The notes beneath the pieces were generated by a model. That model ran no database searches, had not been told where the DNA came from, and worked only from the letters and a program-made list of their open reading frames with translations. Below, piece by piece: positions 24,132-34,516 of a stretch of 43,358 nt of DNA (the first letter of the stretch is position 1; each line of letters begins with the position of its first letter). The translations under genes and the position numbers were made by a program. Source of the stretch: an uncultured Hyphomicrobiaceae bacterium (lineage in GTDB: Bacteria > Pseudomonadota > Alphaproteobacteria > Rhizobiales > CALHAX01); the NCBI GenBank assembly GCA_937931785.1, contig CALHAX010000014.1, positions 1-43,358 of the forward strand. Reading direction: 5' to 3'.

Positions 24132-25486
24132 CGCCTCGTCAGACCACGCTTTCCACGATTGCCTTTGAGCTTTGCATTCTTCATCAACCCTTCGTACTGC
24201 TGGGCGATGAGATGGCTCTGGACCTGTTGCACCGTATCCATCGTCACGCTGACGACGATCAGAAGGGATGTTCCGCCGAAGTAGAACGGAACCGCCAACT
24301 GGCCACGCAAAATTTCCGGAAGTATGCAAACCAGTGCCAAATATGCCGCACCGGCGACCGTCAAGCGAGTCATCACATAGTCGATGTACTCGGCCGTTTT
24401 CTTGCCTGGGCGAATACCGGGAATGAAGCCACCGTACTTCTTCAGGTTCTCAGCCATCTCATCCGGGTTGGACACGATCGCGGTATAGAAGAATGCGAAG
24501 AAAACGATCAGGAGCACGAAGATCGCGAGGTAGAGAAATCCACCTGGTTGAAGCGAGGTCGTTACATACGTTAGCCACTCCGAAGACCCGCCAGCCGCAG
24601 AGAACTGCGCAATCGTGATCGGCAGCAACAGCAATGATGATGCGAAAATCGGAGGGATCACGCCAGCGGTGTTCAGCTTCAACGGCATGTGGGACGACTG
24701 TCCGTCCATCAGCCGGTTGCCCATCTGGCGTTTCGGGTACTGGATCAGGATCCGGCGCTGGGCGCGCTCTATGAACACGATAAACGCAATCACAAGGATA
24801 GCCATGATGAACAGGCCCACAAGAAGCGGCGCAGCAAGTGTACCCTGACGGCTGAGTTCCAATGTGCCGACAAGCGCTGCTGGAAGCTCGGCAACAATAC
24901 CTGCAAAAATGATCAACGAAATCCCGTTGCCAACGCCGCGTGCGGTGATCTGTTCGCCGAGCCACATCAGGAACACCGTACCGCCAACCAGTGTAATCAC
25001 CGTGGTGAGCTGGAAGAATGCGCCCGGATTGATCACAATGCCGCCGGTCGAGCTTTGCAGTCCTACCGATATTCCGTAAGCCTGAAGCGCTGCCAGAACG
25101 ACCGTACCGTAACGTGTGTACTGGTTGATTGTCTTGCGACCTGCCTCGCCCTCTTTCTTGAGTTGCTCAAGATGTGGGGAAACGGTCGTCATCAACTGAA
25201 TGATAATCGACGCCGAAATGTAAGGCATGATGTTCAACGCGAAGATCGCCATCCGGCCCACGGCTCCGCCGGAGAACAGGTTGAACATATCGAAGATGCC
25301 GGCATTGCCCTGATTGAAGGCGTTGGCCAGCGCGAGCGGGTCGATACCCGGGATCGGGATGTACGTTCCGAGCCGGTAGACCAAAAGCGCACCCAGTGTG
25401 AACCAGATGCGCTTCTTGAGTTCTTCAGCCTTGGCAAAGGCCCCGAAATTCAGGTTCGCCGCGAGTTGTTCTGCTGCTGAGGCCAT
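24128..25486 (-). CDS. secY: Protein translocase subunit SecY
   Basis: SecY is the channel of the SecYEG translocon in the inner membrane. The 452-residue protein has ten hydrophobic segments. Recognisable parts are LGTYIPIPGID after the first helix, the plug region FNLFSGGAVGRMAIFALNIMPYISASIIIQL, and the cytoplasmic loop GGFIPGIRPGKKTAEYID. The C-terminus ends NAKLKGNRGKRGLTRR. The ATG at 25486 follows a 103-bp gap after rplO that contains a strong hairpin (25551-25580). The gene overlaps adk by 4 nt. Confidence 0.97.
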   Translation of the reverse strand: MASAAEQLAANLNFGAFAKAEELKKRIWFTLGALLVYRLGTYIPIPGIDPLALANAFNQGNAGIFDMFNLFSGGAVGRMAIFALNIMPYISASIIIQLMTTVSPHLEQLKKEGEAGRKTINQYTRYGTVVLAALQAYGISVGLQSSTGGIVINPGAFFQLTTVITLVGGTVFLMWLGEQITARGVGNGISLIIFAGIVAELPAALVGTLELSRQGTLAAPLLVGLFIMAILVIAFIVFIERAQRRILIQYPKRQMGNRLMDGQSSHMPLKLNTAGVIPPIFASSLLLLPITIAQFSAAGGSSEWLTYVTTSLQPGGFLYLAIFVLLIVFFAFFYTAIVSNPDEMAENLKKYGGFIPGIRPGKKTAEYIDYVMTRLTVAGAAYLALVCILPEILRGQLAVPFYFGGTSLLIVVSVTMDTVQQVQSHLIAQQYEGLMKNAKLKGNRGKRGLTRR

Positions 25487-25550
25487 GGTCGATGTGCTCC
25501 GAAGATCGGTAATCAGGCGCTGCTCTGCCCAGGCTCACCTTGTCTTGCGC

Positions 25551-25580
25551 GACTGAAATACGATTTCCCGTATTCCAGTC
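25551..25580 (-). promoter_or_regulatory. Hairpin in the rplO-secY gap
   Basis: GACTG-A-AATACG (25551-25562) pairs with CGTATT-C-CAGTC (25569-25580), giving 11 pairs, one mismatch and a 6-nt loop. No T-run follows on the minus strand, so it is not a plain terminator. It may mark mRNA processing, stability control or attenuation between the spc ribosomal genes and secY. The structure is seen directly and the role is inferred. Confidence 0.5.
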
Positions 25581-25589
25581 AAATGGGGA

Positions 25590-26138
25590 TCAACTGCTCG
25601 CTTCGCCAGATGCTTCCGCAAATTTACGGCCGCGCGCCTTCTTTGTCCCGACTTTCTTTGCGGTTTTTTCTTCACGTGTTGGTGCGAGTACCGTCACAGA
25701 ACCTCCCGCTTTCTCGACAGCTTCGCGGGCGCCCTTGGTGATGCCTGCAACTTCCAGATCAAGCTTTGCGGTCAATTCGCCATTGGCAAGCACGCGCACG
25801 CCATCTTTCTCGCGGCGAATAACACCAGCAGCCACCATTTCCGTTGCCGTGATCTTGGCGGACGCATCGAGCTTCTTGTCGTCGATGGCCTTTTGCAGCC
25901 GACCAACATTCACCTCGTTGTAGTCCTTGGCGAAAATGTTCGTGAAGCCACGCTTTGGAAGACGACGGTGGATCGGCATCTGGCCGCCCTCGAAGCCCTT
26001 GATCGCGACACCTGAACGAGACTTCTGCCCCTTCACACCACGACCAGCCGTCTTGCCCTTGCCGGAACCGATACCACGACCAACACGCTTGCGCTCGCGT
26101 GTTGCGCCTGGATTGTCTCTGAGCTCATTCAACCGCAT
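25590..26138 (-). CDS. rplO: 50S ribosomal protein L15
   Basis: Length is 182 residues, longer than E. coli L15 (144). It starts [20 protein letters not shown] and contains the glycine-rich [35 protein letters not shown] stretch that threads into 23S rRNA. The extra length is a Lys/Ala-rich C-terminal extension. The start at 26138 is chosen over the longer frame (26186) because the family begins at MRLNEL. Confidence 0.97.
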   Translation of the reverse strand: MRLNELRDNPGATRERKRVGRGIGSGKGKTAGRGVKGQKSRSGVAIKGFEGGQMPIHRRLPKRGFTNIFAKDYNEVNVGRLQKAIDDKKLDASAKITATEMVAAGVIRREKDGVRVLANGELTAKLDLEVAGITKGAREAVEKAGGSVTVLAPTREEKTAKKVGTKKARGRKFAEASGEASS

Positions 26139-26217
26139 CGGTCTTCGTCCTTCAATCTGGCCGCGGTTCGCCCGCTGGCCGGTCATTCATATTCCGGAAC
26201 CTGCAAAGAGGCCCAAT

Positions 26218-26403
26218 CTAGTCTTCGACGATCCGCACCATGTGCTGAACCTTGTTGATCATCCCGCGTACCGCAGGTGTGTCTTCAAGTGTCCGGCGGC
26301 GACGCAGTTTACCGAGACCAAGCCCCGCGAGTGTCGCGTGCTGGTCTTTCGGGCGGCGAATGGCGCTGCCGGTTTGCTCGATCGTAATGGTCTTCTTGGC
26401 CAT
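26218..26403 (-). CDS. rpmD: 50S ribosomal protein L30
   Basis: Length is 61 residues, typical of bacterial L30. [20 protein letters not shown] at the start and [22 protein letters not shown] follow the family. The start at 26403 is preferred to the frame opening at 26436. It sits between rpsE and rplO, as is usual in the spc operon. Confidence 0.95.
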   Translation of the reverse strand: MAKKTITIEQTGSAIRRPKDQHATLAGLGLGKLRRRRTLEDTPAVRGMINKVQHMVRIVED

Positions 26404-26456
26404 CTTGTCCTCTTTCACCCGTGCCTCTGGCGACACGGGCGTTGTTCTTCAATCCG

Positions 26457-27074
26457 TTACGCCGCAGCAGGTTCAGCGCCTTCACCAGCAGCGGACTCGC
26501 TGTCGTCTCCAGCGCCATCACGACGACGGCCGACAATCTCACTGACTTTCTTGCCGCGGCGCGCCGCAACAGAACGTGGGCTGTCTTCCTGTGTCAACGC
26601 ATCGATCGTGGCGCGCACCATGTTGTAGGGGTTCGACGACCCGAGCGACTTGGCCACGACATCCTGCACGCCCAGTGTTTCAAACACGGCGCGCATTGGA
26701 CCCCCCGCAATGATACCGGTACCAGGAGGCGCTGCACGGAGCACAACCCGACCTGCACCATGACGCCCAGTGACATCGTGGTGCAATGTCCGGCCTTCGC
26801 GCAACGGCACCTTGATCAGCGCGCGCTTTGCGGCTTCACTGGCTTTGCGGATCGCTTCCGGCACTTCACGGGCCTTGCCCTTGCCGAAGCCGACGCGCCC
26901 TTTCTTGTCACCGATGACGACGAGAGCGGCAAAACCGAAACGGCGCCCCCCCTTCACAACTTTCGCAACGCGATTGATATGAACGAGCTTGTCTTCAAAC
27001 TCGCTCTGTTCCTCGCGCTGGCGTCCGCCGCGATCGCCTTTACGGCCTCCACCTCTTTCAGGACTGCGTGCCAC
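26457..27074 (-). CDS. rpsE: 30S ribosomal protein S5 (GTG start)
   Basis: Length is 205 residues. The double-stranded-RNA-binding region shows [24 protein letters not shown], with [17 protein letters not shown] following; this part affects decoding accuracy. The C-terminal half has [12 protein letters not shown] and [20 protein letters not shown]. The start codon is GTG with GGAAGGGG about 6 bp upstream. A Gly/Arg-rich N-terminus and an acidic Ser/Ala tail are extra parts seen in alphaproteobacteria. Confidence 0.97.
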   Translation of the reverse strand: MARSPERGGGRKGDRGGRQREEQSEFEDKLVHINRVAKVVKGGRRFGFAALVVIGDKKGRVGFGKGKAREVPEAIRKASEAAKRALIKVPLREGRTLHHDVTGRHGAGRVVLRAAPPGTGIIAGGPMRAVFETLGVQDVVAKSLGSSNPYNMVRATIDALTQEDSPRSVAARRGKKVSEIVGRRRDGAGDDSESAAGEGAEPAAA

Positions 27075-27101
27075 GTTGGCCCCTTCCGTATCCTACGAAT
27101 T

Positions 27102-27464
27102 CTAAAATTTGAGACCGCCGTCACGCGCAGCATCCGCCAGCGCCTTGACACGACCATGATAGATGTAAGAACCGCGATCGAAGATCACATCCGTGACCCC
27201 GGCCTTACTTGCACGCTCTGCAACCAGTTTCCCGACAGCTGATGCTGCCTCCTTGTCGGCACCCGTTTTGACAGAACCCTTAAGGTCCTTGTCCAGGGTG
27301 GACGCAGCTGCAACCGTTTTACCTGACGCGTCGTCAATGACCTGCGCGTAGATGTGTTTCGACGACCGGAAGACCGAAAGCCGGGGCCGTCCATTGGCCC
27401 GTTTCCGGATCTGCCGACGCACACGCGCCTTGCGGGCGTCAATCTTGCTTTTGAGCGATGCCAT
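27102..27464 (-). CDS. rplR: 50S ribosomal protein L18
   Basis: Length is 120 residues, as expected. It has a basic start ([16 protein letters not shown]), the [18 protein letters not shown] strand that binds 5S rRNA, and the ending [20 protein letters not shown]. Together with L5 it anchors 5S rRNA. It lies between rplF and rpsE. Confidence 0.97.
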   Translation of the reverse strand: MASLKSKIDARKARVRRQIRKRANGRPRLSVFRSSKHIYAQVIDDASGKTVAAASTLDKDLKGSVKTGADKEAASAVGKLVAERASKAGVTDVIFDRGSYIYHGRVKALADAARDGGLKF

Positions 27465-27521
27465 AATTCTGTCTCGCGCTTCTTTCGCACATCGGGGCCG
27501 AAAACCGGAACCCGAACAACC

Positions 27522-28055
27522 CTATTTCTTCTTGCCTTCCTTGCGGAAGATATACTCGTCTGAGTACTTGATGCCCTTGCCCTTGTACGGCTCGGGTGGA
27601 CGGTAGCCGCGCACTTCCGCGCAGAACTGCCCTACAATCTGTTTTTCGATGCCGGAGACGACAATCTCGGTCGGCTTCGTCACCTTGACGTCGAGACCCT
27701 GCGGGATCGGATGCACCACGTCATGGCTCAAACCGAGTTGCAGCTGCAGGTTCTGACCTTGCATCGATGCCCGATATCCAACGCCGTTGATTTCAAGCGT
27801 TTTTGTAAACCCATCGGTCACACCGGTGACCAGGTTCTGAACCAATGTCCGCGACATGCCCCACATGGACCGGGAGCGTTTGCTCTGGTCTTTTGGTTCC
27901 ACGACAACCGCGCCGTCTTCCATCTTGACGACGACGTCGTTTACGAGCGTCACTTCAAGCTGGCCTTTCGATCCCTTGACCTTGACGGTCTGTCCCGAGA
28001 CATTTGCCTCGACACCGGAAGGGATTTCGATCGGTTTCTTGCCAATCCTCGACAT
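27522..28055 (-). CDS. rplF: 50S ribosomal protein L6
   Basis: Length is 177 residues, the usual size. It begins [20 protein letters not shown] and has the two repeated beta domains, with [19 protein letters not shown] in the middle and the conserved end [16 protein letters not shown]. It lies near the factor-binding site of the large subunit. The open frame continues to 28208, but that part would run into rpsH and has no family similarity. Confidence 0.97.
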   Translation of the reverse strand: MSRIGKKPIEIPSGVEANVSGQTVKVKGSKGQLEVTLVNDVVVKMEDGAVVVEPKDQSKRSRSMWGMSRTLVQNLVTGVTDGFTKTLEINGVGYRASMQGQNLQLQLGLSHDVVHPIPQGLDVKVTKPTEIVVSGIEKQIVGQFCAEVRGYRPPEPYKGKGIKYSDEYIFRKEGKKK

Positions 28056-28110
28056 GTCTTCTTCCTCTGTGCGCCTGACCAAAAGCCCGGCACCTAACAA
28101 TTTCGCAGCA

Positions 28111-28509
28111 CTAGAAGATGCTGCAGAGAACCTCGCCGCCGACCTGCTCTTCGCGGGCCTGCGTATCGGACATAACACCTTTTGGCGTCGACAGGATGGA
28201 GACACCAAGACCGTTCATCACGGTTGGAATGTCCTTCACTGACGAGTAGACGCGCCGTCCCGGTTTCGAAACACGTTTGAGCTGTTTAATCACTGGCTCG
28301 TTGTTGTGATATTTCAGCTCGATCTCGAGTTCCGGCTGTGCGCCCTTCACTTCGATTTCGCTATAGCCACGGATGTAGCCTTCCGACGCCAACACATCAA
28401 GCACGCGTGCGCGCAACTTGGAGGCTGGTGTCGACACTTTTGATTTCTTACGCATCTGCGCATTGCGAATGCGCGTCAGCATATCTCCGATCGGATCCGA
28501 TACAGGCAT
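28111..28509 (-). CDS. rpsH: 30S ribosomal protein S8
   Basis: Length is 132 residues. It starts [19 protein letters not shown] and has [36 protein letters not shown], the segment that binds helix 21 of 16S rRNA. In E. coli S8 represses the spc operon by binding a 16S-like site at the rplX-rplE junction; I did not identify such a site here. Confidence 0.97.
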   Translation of the reverse strand: MPVSDPIGDMLTRIRNAQMRKKSKVSTPASKLRARVLDVLASEGYIRGYSEIEVKGAQPELEIELKYHNNEPVIKQLKRVSKPGRRVYSSVKDIPTVMNGLGVSILSTPKGVMSDTQAREEQVGGEVLCSIF

Positions 28510-28524
28510 TGTCCAGACCCTCCT

Positions 28525-28830
28525 TTACCAGCTCGACTTGACCATACCCGGCAGCATTCCCTGTGAGGTCAGCTCCCGAAGTGCAATCCGCGATAATTTC
28601 AGTTTGCGATAATAACCGCGCGGGCGTCCTGTCAGGTCGCAGCGGTTGCGTACGCGTGTCTTCGATGAGTCGCGCGGCAGTGCGGCGAGCTTCAGCGTGG
28701 CCTTGAAGCGATCTTCGCGGGACGTGTTCTCGTCCTTGATGACAGCTTTCAGGGCCGCGCGCTTTGCGGCGAACTGCTGCGACAGCTTGCGCCGGCGCTT
28801 GTTTTTCTCAACGGCACTCGTCTTGGCCAT
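28525..28830 (-). CDS. rpsN: 30S ribosomal protein S14, long zinc-free form
   Basis: Length is 101 residues, the C-minus form without the CxxC zinc pairs of the 61-residue type. It has the basic start [17 protein letters not shown] and the conserved [35 protein letters not shown]. It lies 15 bp before rpsH in the spc operon, as in other alphaproteobacteria. A zinc-free S14 needs no backup copy under zinc shortage. Confidence 0.97.
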   Translation of the reverse strand: MAKTSAVEKNKRRRKLSQQFAAKRAALKAVIKDENTSREDRFKATLKLAALPRDSSKTRVRNRCDLTGRPRGYYRKLKLSRIALRELTSQGMLPGMVKSSW

Positions 28831-28883
28831 TTTTCCCCCTCAAGGAGTTTTCCGGTTCAGTTCAAGGCTAACAGTTGCGAGGA

Positions 28884-29459
28884 TCAATCCTCTTGCTTCT
28901 GTCCCGTGAACGGAAAGTTGAAAGCTTTCAGAAGCGCGCGCGCCTCGTCGTCGGTTTTTGCGGTCGTACACACGATCACGTCCATGCCCAGGATCTCATC
29001 GACCTTGTCGTAGTCGATTTCCGGAAACACGATGTGTTCCTTGATACCCATGGCGTAGTTGCCGCGACCGTCGAAACTTTTCGGGTTCAACCCGCGAAAG
29101 TCCTTCACGCGTGGCAATGCGATCGTCACAAGACGATCCATGAATTCGTACATGCGCTGGCGGCGCAACGTGACCTTCACGCCAATCGCCATTTCTTCAC
29201 GCAACTTGAACGTCGCAATGGATTTGCGCGCCTGGGTCGTGATCGGCTTCTGGCCCGCAATCAGCGTCAGGTCATTGACAGCTGCATCGATCTTCTTGCG
29301 ATCGTTCACAGCACCACCGACGCCCATGTTCAGCACGATCTTATCGAGCTTCGGGACTTCCATTGGGTTCTTGTAGCCGAACTCTTCGGTCAGTTGACCA
29401 CGGATTGCGTCGTCATACTGGGTCCGCAGGCGCGGCATGTATCCGTTGGCACTAGCCAT
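28884..29459 (-). CDS. rplE: 50S ribosomal protein L5
   Basis: Length is 191 residues. It begins near [27 protein letters not shown] and continues [17 protein letters not shown] and [22 protein letters not shown]5 binds 5S rRNA and touches S13 and P-site tRNA. The start at 29459 overlaps the rplX end by 8 nt, which favours translational coupling. The much longer frame up to 29804 is a shadow of rplX. Confidence 0.97.
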   Translation of the reverse strand: MASANGYMPRLRTQYDDAIRGQLTEEFGYKNPMEVPKLDKIVLNMGVGGAVNDRKKIDAAVNDLTLIAGQKPITTQARKSIATFKLREEMAIGVKVTLRRQRMYEFMDRLVTIALPRVKDFRGLNPKSFDGRGNYAMGIKEHIVFPEIDYDKVDEILGMDVIVCTTAKTDDEARALLKAFNFPFTGQKQED

Positions 29460-29775
29460 CGATCGTTTCTCCTGAACGCTTGGCAATTCGAACTTTTTTG
29501 CCATCTTCGAGCGTTTTGTAACCAACCCGGGTCGGCTTGCCGTCCTTGGGGTCTTCATGTGCAAGATTGGAAATGTGAATCGACGCTTCCATCGGGACGA
29601 TGCCCGCTTCCTGGCTTGGCGTCTGACGCTGGTGCTTGCGCACGACGTTGACACCTTGCACGAGCGCACGGTTTTCCTTTGGCATGACCTTGAGGACCAT
29701 GCCTTTCTTTCCCTTGTCCTTACCGGACAGAACAACCACGTGGTCGTTCTTCTTGATCTTGAGTTTCGCAGCCAT
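29452..29775 (-). CDS. rplX: 50S ribosomal protein L24
   Basis: Length is 107 residues. It has the KOW motif [25 protein letters not shown] near the start, [22 protein letters not shown] and the end [20 protein letters not shown]24 is an early assembly protein of the large subunit. It directly abuts rplN (no gap) and overlaps rplE by 8 nt. Confidence 0.97.
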   Translation of the reverse strand: MAAKLKIKKNDHVVVLSGKDKGKKGMVLKVMPKENRALVQGVNVVRKHQRQTPSQEAGIVPMEASIHISNLAHEDPKDGKPTRVGYKTLEDGKKVRIAKRSGETIDG

Positions 29776-30144
29776 CTACAGAACCTCCGGCGCGAGCGAG
29801 ACAATCTTCATATGTTTCTTGCCGCGCAGTTCACGGGTTACCGGCCCGAAGATGCGCGTACCGATTGGCTCGTTGTTGTTGTTGATCAGAACCGCCGCAT
29901 TGCTGTCGAAGCGGATCAGGCTGCCATCCTGGCGACGCACACCTGCAGCGGTCCGCACGACCACGGCCTTCATGACCTGACCTTTCTTCACCCGACCGCG
30001 CGGAATGGCTTCCTTCACGCTGACAACAATAATGTCGCCAACGGACGCATACTTCCGCTTGGAGCCGCCCAGCACCTTGATGCACTGCACGCGGCGTGCA
30101 CCGGAGTTGTCGGCGACCTCGAGATTTGTCTCGTCCTGAATCAT
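29776..30144 (-). CDS. rplN: 50S ribosomal protein L14
   Basis: Length is 122 residues, exact for the family. It starts [19 protein letters not shown] and shows [20 protein letters not shown] and the end [16 protein letters not shown]. It lies at the subunit interface. By E. coli convention it opens the spc operon; here 86 bp separate it from rpsQ. Confidence 0.97.
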   Translation of the reverse strand: MIQDETNLEVADNSGARRVQCIKVLGGSKRKYASVGDIIVVSVKEAIPRGRVKKGQVMKAVVVRTAAGVRRQDGSLIRFDSNAAVLINNNNEPIGTRIFGPVTRELRGKKHMKIVSLAPEVL

Positions 30145-30230
30145 TGGCCCTTGCCTTTCGTATCGTCTTCGCGAACCGCACCGGTCGCGAGCGCCCGATA
30201 CGTGTCGTCAGTTTCGTGTGGAGATCGCGC

Positions 30231-30476
30231 TCAACCGGCTGCGCTCTCGTCTGCCATTACGGTCCATCGCTTGTTCTTCGAGATCGGTGCACACTCGATG
30301 ATGCGAACCTGCTGGCCGATCTTGTGTGCATTGCTCTCGTCGTGCGCCTGATAGCGCTTTGAACGACGGACAACCTTCTTGTAGAGCGGGTGCGTGAATC
30401 GGCGTTCGACTTTTACAACGACCGTCTTGTCGTTCTTGTCCGACACGACCGTGCCCTGAAGAATTCGTTTTGGCAT
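30231..30476 (-). CDS. rpsQ: 30S ribosomal protein S17
   Basis: Length is 81 residues. The OB-fold protein starts [20 protein letters not shown] and has the conserved [24 protein letters not shown] and [19 protein letters not shown]. It binds the 5' domain of 16S rRNA early in assembly. It is the last gene of the S10 group here. Confidence 0.97.
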   Translation of the reverse strand: MPKRILQGTVVSDKNDKTVVVKVERRFTHPLYKKVVRRSKRYQAHDESNAHKIGQQVRIIECAPISKNKRWTVMADESAAG

Positions 30477-30528
30477 TTTCTGTTCTCGTTCCTTGCCGAC
30501 GCGTTCGTTTTCGCGCCGTTCAATTCCG

Positions 30529-30738
30529 TTAGCTCGCCGGCGCTTCTGCGGCCTGCTTGCGTTGCTTGGTCACCGTCTGAACGCGCGCAATACTACGGCG
30601 CACCTGACGGATGCGTGCTGTGTTCTCAAGCTGTCCGGTTGCGGTCTGGAACCGCAGGTTGAACTGCTCTTTCTTCAATTTCACCAGCTCGTCCTCGAGT
30701 TGGTCGGGCGTCAAATCCCTGATCTCAGCGATCTTCAT
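30529..30738 (-). CDS. rpmC: 50S ribosomal protein L29
   Basis: Length is 69 residues of mostly helical coiled-coil character: [20 protein letters not shown] then [28 protein letters not shown]. It sits at the tunnel exit next to L23, where the signal recognition particle and trigger factor dock. It lies between rplP and rpsQ. Confidence 0.96.
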   Translation of the reverse strand: MKIAEIRDLTPDQLEDELVKLKKEQFNLRFQTATGQLENTARIRQVRRSIARVQTVTKQRKQAAEAPAS

Positions 30739-30784
30739 CGATCCGTCCTCTTAACTCCGCGCCGCGGCACGGTCGTCGAAATAT

Positions 30785-31198
30785 CTAATCACCAAGCCGC
30801 TTGATGATGCGGGTCTTGATCGGCAGCTTGGCAGCAGCCAGTGAAAGCGCTTCACGTGCAATCGGCTCGGACACACCGTCGATCTCGAACATGATGCGAC
30901 CTGGCTTGACTTTCGCAGCCCAGAACTCAACCGAGCCCTTGCCTTTACCCATGCGCACTTCCGTCGGCTTTTTCGTCACCGGTACATCCGGGAAGATCCG
31001 GATCCACACGCGACCGACACGTTTCATCTGACGGGTCATGGCACGACGCGCCGCTTCGATCTGACGTGCTGTGATCCGCTCAGGTTCCATGGCCTTGAGG
31101 CCGAACGAGCCGAAGTTCAGCTCCGTACCGCCTTTGGCAGCGCCCTTGATCCGGCCCTTGTGAGCCTTGCGGAATTTGGTGCGTTTTGGTTGCAACAT
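30785..31198 (-). CDS. rplP: 50S ribosomal protein L16
   Basis: Length is 137 residues, as in E. coli (136). It has [16 protein letters not shown] at the start, [22 protein letters not shown], then [24 protein letters not shown]16 helps position A-site tRNA. It lies 45 bp after rpsC. Confidence 0.97.
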   Translation of the reverse strand: MLQPKRTKFRKAHKGRIKGAAKGGTELNFGSFGLKAMEPERITARQIEAARRAMTRQMKRVGRVWIRIFPDVPVTKKPTEVRMGKGKGSVEFWAAKVKPGRIMFEIDGVSEPIAREALSLAAAKLPIKTRIIKRLGD

Positions 31199-31243
31199 GG
31201 TTCTGTACCTTGATTATTCTCTTCGTGAGCTTCGACGCGCACT

Positions 31244-31981
31244 CTAGCGCCCGCCGGGAGCTCCACCATCCCGATCCTGACGTCGAGGGCGTCCACCGCC
31301 ACCGCCGCCTTCCTGGGCTTCGAGGTGACGCTTCTCGTGCGCCATGGGATCATGTTCCATGATCTCCCCCTTGAAGATCCAGACCTTGATTCCGATGATG
31401 CCATATGCCGTCGTACCAAGCGCTGTGCCGTAGTCGATGTCTGCGCGCAGGGTGTGAAGCGGCACGCGACCTTCGCGATACCATTCGACCCGCGCAATCT
31501 CGGCACCGCCAAGACGACCGCCGCAGTTGATCCGGATACCCAAGGCGCCCAGACGCATGGCCGACTGCACGGCGCGTTTCATGGCGCGACGAAATGCAAC
31601 GCGGCGCTCCAGCTGCTGCGCGATGTTCTCGGCAACGAGCGTTGCGTCAACTTCAGGCTTGCGGATCTCGACGATGTTCAGGTGAACTTCGCTCTCCGTG
31701 TATTTCGCCAGTTTCTTGCGCAAGGTCTCGATGTCCGAGCCCTTCTTGCCAATCAGGATACCCGGGCGCGCAGAATGAACTGTGATCCGGCATTTCTTGT
31801 GCGGACGCTCGATGACCACCTTGGAGATTCCAGCCGCGCGGCGCATTTTCATGATGTGCTCGCGGATGCGCATGTCTTCGTGAAGCAGAATGCCGTATTC
31901 GTTCTTGTCGGCATACCAGCGGGAGTCAGCGGTCCGGTTGATACCAAGACGCAGGCCGATCGGGTTTACTTTCTGTCCCAT
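31244..31981 (-). CDS. rpsC: 30S ribosomal protein S3
   Basis: Length is 245 residues. It starts [20 protein letters not shown]. It contains the KH domain with [20 protein letters not shown], and the C-terminal domain with [31 protein letters not shown]. The Gly/Arg tail [15 protein letters not shown] is an extension. S3 forms part of the mRNA entry channel. It lies 2 bp from rplV. Confidence 0.97.
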   Translation of the reverse strand: MGQKVNPIGLRLGINRTADSRWYADKNEYGILLHEDMRIREHIMKMRRAAGISKVVIERPHKKCRITVHSARPGILIGKKGSDIETLRKKLAKYTESEVHLNIVEIRKPEVDATLVAENIAQQLERRVAFRRAMKRAVQSAMRLGALGIRINCGGRLGGAEIARVEWYREGRVPLHTLRADIDYGTALGTTAYGIIGIKVWIFKGEIMEHDPMAHEKRHLEAQEGGGGGGRPRRQDRDGGAPGGR

Positions 31982-31983
31982 AC

Positions 31984-32379
31984 TTATTCCGCCCCTTTGG
32001 CGTCGACTTCCTCGACTTCACGGACGATGACCGTGAGGTGGGAAAACGGTTTCTGGATCCGTCCAATGCGGCCACGCGCACGGGCTTTCCAGCGTTTCAT
32101 GACCATGCTCTTGCCGACATGCGCTTCAGCGACAACCAGAGAGTCCACGTCGAGGTTGTGGTTGTTCTCCGCGTTCGCGATCGCACTTTCCACGACCTTC
32201 TTCACGTCGTGCGCTATCCGCTTGCGCGAAAACTGCAGGCTCGCAAGTGCCTTGTCGACCGGAAGACCACGGATGGTTTCAGCGACCAGGTTCAATTTCT
32301 GCGGCGAGATCCGAACATTGCGAAGCACAGCTTGTGCCTCGTTGTCCTTGAGCACGCGTTCGCGTTTTTCCTTGCCCAT
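31984..32379 (-). CDS. rplV: 50S ribosomal protein L22
   Basis: Length is 131 residues from the start at 32379. The core has [19 protein letters not shown] and the beta hairpin arm near [23 protein letters not shown] that lines the exit tunnel where macrolides bind. The frame opens earlier (32448), but that part overlaps rpsS and is not part of the family. The gap to rpsS is 4 bp. Confidence 0.97.
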   Translation of the reverse strand: MGKEKRERVLKDNEAQAVLRNVRISPQKLNLVAETIRGLPVDKALASLQFSRKRIAHDVKKVVESAIANAENNHNLDVDSLVVAEAHVGKSMVMKRWKARARGRIGRIQKPFSHLTVIVREVEEVDAKGAE

Positions 32380-32383
32380 GGCT

Positions 32384-32662
32384 CTAGCGCCTCTTTGCTT
32401 TCTTGTCGGCCGCATGACCGAAGTAGGTCCGTGTCGGCGAGAATTCACCGAACTTGTGGCCGATCATGTCTTCCGTGACCGCAACGGGCACGTGCTTCTT
32501 GCCGTTGTAGACGCCGAACGTCAGGCCGACGAACTGCGGAAGGATCGTGGAGCGGCGGCTCCAGATCTTGATGATATCCTTGCGACCGCTTTCACGTGCG
32601 ACTTCTGCTTTCTTGAGCAGATAGCCGTCAACAAACGGGCCTTTCCAGACGGAACGTGTCAT
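32384..32662 (-). CDS. rpsS: 30S ribosomal protein S19
   Basis: Length is 92 residues, the usual size. It starts [19 protein letters not shown] and has [30 protein letters not shown] and [22 protein letters not shown]19 pairs with S13 in the small-subunit head. It lies 12 bp after rplB and 4 bp before rplV. Confidence 0.97.
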   Translation of the reverse strand: MTRSVWKGPFVDGYLLKKAEVARESGRKDIIKIWSRRSTILPQFVGLTFGVYNGKKHVPVAVTEDMIGHKFGEFSPTRTYFGHAADKKAKRR

Positions 32663-32674
32663 CGGAGCAAAATC

Positions 32675-33511
32675 CTACCGTTTCTTCTTCATGTGACGTG
32701 AGCGAACAATGAGTTTGTCCGTCGTCTTGTTCGAGCGTGTCCGCTTGCCTTTGGTTGGCTTGCCCCACGGGCTCACCGGGTGACGACCGCCGGATGTGCG
32801 GCCTTCGCCACCACCATGCGGGTGATCAACCGGGTTCATTGCAACACCGCGAACGGCCGGGCGTTTGCCCAACCAGCGCTTGCGGCCAGCCTTGCCAAGC
32901 TTGATGTTCGAGTGATCCGAGTTCGAGACTGCGCCGACGGTTGCCATGCACTCGGCACGCACCATCCGCGTCTCGCCAGACGAAAGCTTCAAAATCGCAT
33001 AACCAGCATCGCGGCCCGCGAGTTGCACATACGTGCCTGCAGATCGGGCAATCTGTCCGCCCTTACCGACTTTCATCTCCACGTTGTGGATGATGGTTCC
33101 AATCGGCATGGACGCCATCGGCATCGCATTGCCGGGCTTCACGTCCACGCGCTCGCCAGAAATAACACTGTCGCCAACATTGAGACGTTGCGGCGCCAGG
33201 ATGTAGTTCAGCGTGCCATCTTCATATTTGATGAGCGCGATGAATGCGGTCCGGTTCGGATCGTACTCGAGCCGCTCGACGGTCGCAGGCATGTCGTGCT
33301 TGAGACGTTTGAAATCGATGATCCGGTAGGTTTGTTTGTGCCCGCCACCGCGACGACGTGCCGTGATGCGCCCGTGGTTGTTACGACCACCGTTCTTGGT
33401 GAGCCCCTGGGTCAATTTCTTGACCGGCTTTTCTTTCGAAAGCTGGCTGCGATCAACCAGGACCAGATTGCGCTGGCCTGGTGTCATCGGTTTGTAGGTC
33501 TTCAATGCCAT
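32675..33511 (-). CDS. rplB: 50S ribosomal protein L2
   Basis: Length is 278 residues. The family start [17 protein letters not shown] is followed by the [19 protein letters not shown] basic segment, and the conserved late region [29 protein letters not shown] with the His essential for peptidyl transfer in E. coli. A 47-bp gap separates it from rplW and carries a small hairpin (33531-33558). Confidence 0.98.
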   Translation of the reverse strand: MALKTYKPMTPGQRNLVLVDRSQLSKEKPVKKLTQGLTKNGGRNNHGRITARRRGGGHKQTYRIIDFKRLKHDMPATVERLEYDPNRTAFIALIKYEDGTLNYILAPQRLNVGDSVISGERVDVKPGNAMPMASMPIGTIIHNVEMKVGKGGQIARSAGTYVQLAGRDAGYAILKLSSGETRMVRAECMATVGAVSNSDHSNIKLGKAGRKRWLGKRPAVRGVAMNPVDHPHGGGEGRTSGGRHPVSPWGKPTKGKRTRSNKTTDKLIVRSRHMKKKR

Positions 33512-33530
33512 CGTTCTATTCCACTATAAT

Positions 33531-33558
33531 TGCGCGCCACCAAGATGGTGTCAGCGCA
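33531..33558 (-). promoter_or_regulatory. Small intercistronic hairpin between rplW and rplB
   Basis: TGCGC (33531-33535) pairs with GCGCA (33554-33558), and CACC (33538-33541) pairs with GGTG (33547-33550), with a small internal loop and a 5-nt end loop. It starts immediately after the rplW stop codon, and no T-run follows. It may affect translation coupling or mRNA cleavage. The role is unproven. Confidence 0.35.
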
Positions 33559-33852
33559 TTAAAGTCCCGTCGTGATATCGATCGTCTGTCCGTCCTTGAG
33601 CGTGACAATCGCTTTCTTCATGTCAGCCTGTTTGCCCTTGATGCCCTTGAACCGCTTGTTCTTGCCTTTGCGGTTCAACGTATTCACGGCCTTCACTTCC
33701 ACCGAGAAAATCCGCTCGATCGCCGCCTTGATATCCGGCTTGCTCGCAGTCTTGGCGACCTTGAAAATCACCTGATTGTTCTCCGACGCTTCCGTCGATT
33801 TCTCCGTGATGACCGGAGCGAGAATAATGTCGTAAGCCTGAGCGTCGTTCAT
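33559..33852 (-). CDS. rplW: 50S ribosomal protein L23
   Basis: Length is 97 residues from the start at 33852. It has [55 protein letters not shown] and the end [13 protein letters not shown]23 docks trigger factor and the signal recognition particle at the tunnel exit. The frame opens at 33924, but that would overlap rplD and is not family sequence. The gap to rplD is 40 bp. Confidence 0.96.
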   Translation of the reverse strand: MNDAQAYDIILAPVITEKSTEASENNQVIFKVAKTASKPDIKAAIERIFSVEVKAVNTLNRKGKNKRFKGIKGKQADMKKAIVTLKDGQTIDITTGL

Positions 33853-33892
33853 CTCATCACCCTGGAATGCGGTTGAGCCGCAATCCCAATCC

Positions 33893-34516
33893 TTATGCGC
33901 CGAACCGTGCTTCAAGAGCGCCAAGGGCGTCCTTCGTCAGCACAAGTTTCTCGTGTTTCAGAATGTCATAGACGTTGATGCCTTCAACCGGCAGCACGTC
34001 GATGTTCGGAATGTTCTGTGCGGCCATACCGAAGTTTGCATCAATGTCACCGCTTTCGATGATCAACGCAGACTTCGCACCAAGTGCACCAAGACTTTTG
34101 CGAAGTTCCGCCGTTTTCGGTGCAGACATCTTGGCTTCGCCGATCACGATCAATTCGTCAGATTTCGCCTTGGCGGACAAGGCATGCTTCAGCGCAAGCG
34201 CCCGCACCTTCTTCGGCAGATCAATCGCATGGCTACGTGCCTTCGGACCAAATGCCTTGGCACCACCGCGAAACAGCGGAGCCTTGCGGTTGCCGTGACG
34301 TGCGCCACCGCTCCCTTTTTGTTTCACAAATTTCTTCTGCGTACCGTTGACGTCGGAACGCCCCTGCGTGTGGTGTGTCCCTGCCTGGCGTTTGGCCATC
34401 TGATAGCGCACCATACGGTGCAGAATGTCAGCACGTGGCTCCAGGCCGAAGATTTCATCCTGCAGATCAACTGATCCGGCGGACGACGCATCGAGGTTCT
34501 TGATATCGGCTTTCAT
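33893..34516 (-). CDS. rplD: 50S ribosomal protein L4
   Basis: Length is 207 residues. It has [54 protein letters not shown], the long loop that reaches into the exit tunnel, and the end [16 protein letters not shown]. In E. coli L4 represses its own S10 operon; no matching leader was identified here. Its start overlaps the rplC stop by 1 nt (TGATG). Confidence 0.97.
   Translation of the reverse strand: MKADIKNLDASSAGSVDLQDEIFGLEPRADILHRMVRYQMAKRQAGTHHTQGRSDVNGTQKKFVKQKGSGGARHGNRKAPLFRGGAKAFGPKARSHAIDLPKKVRALALKHALSAKAKSDELIVIGEAKMSAPKTAELRKSLGALGAKSALIIESGDIDANFGMAAQNIPNIDVLPVEGINVYDILKHEKLVLTKDALGALEARFGA

Noticed and set aside
31325-32701. 458-codon plus-strand frame opposite rpsC, rplV and rpsS
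   Set aside because: Shadow of three ribosomal protein genes, with an Arg/His/Phe-rich composition typical of antisense frames.
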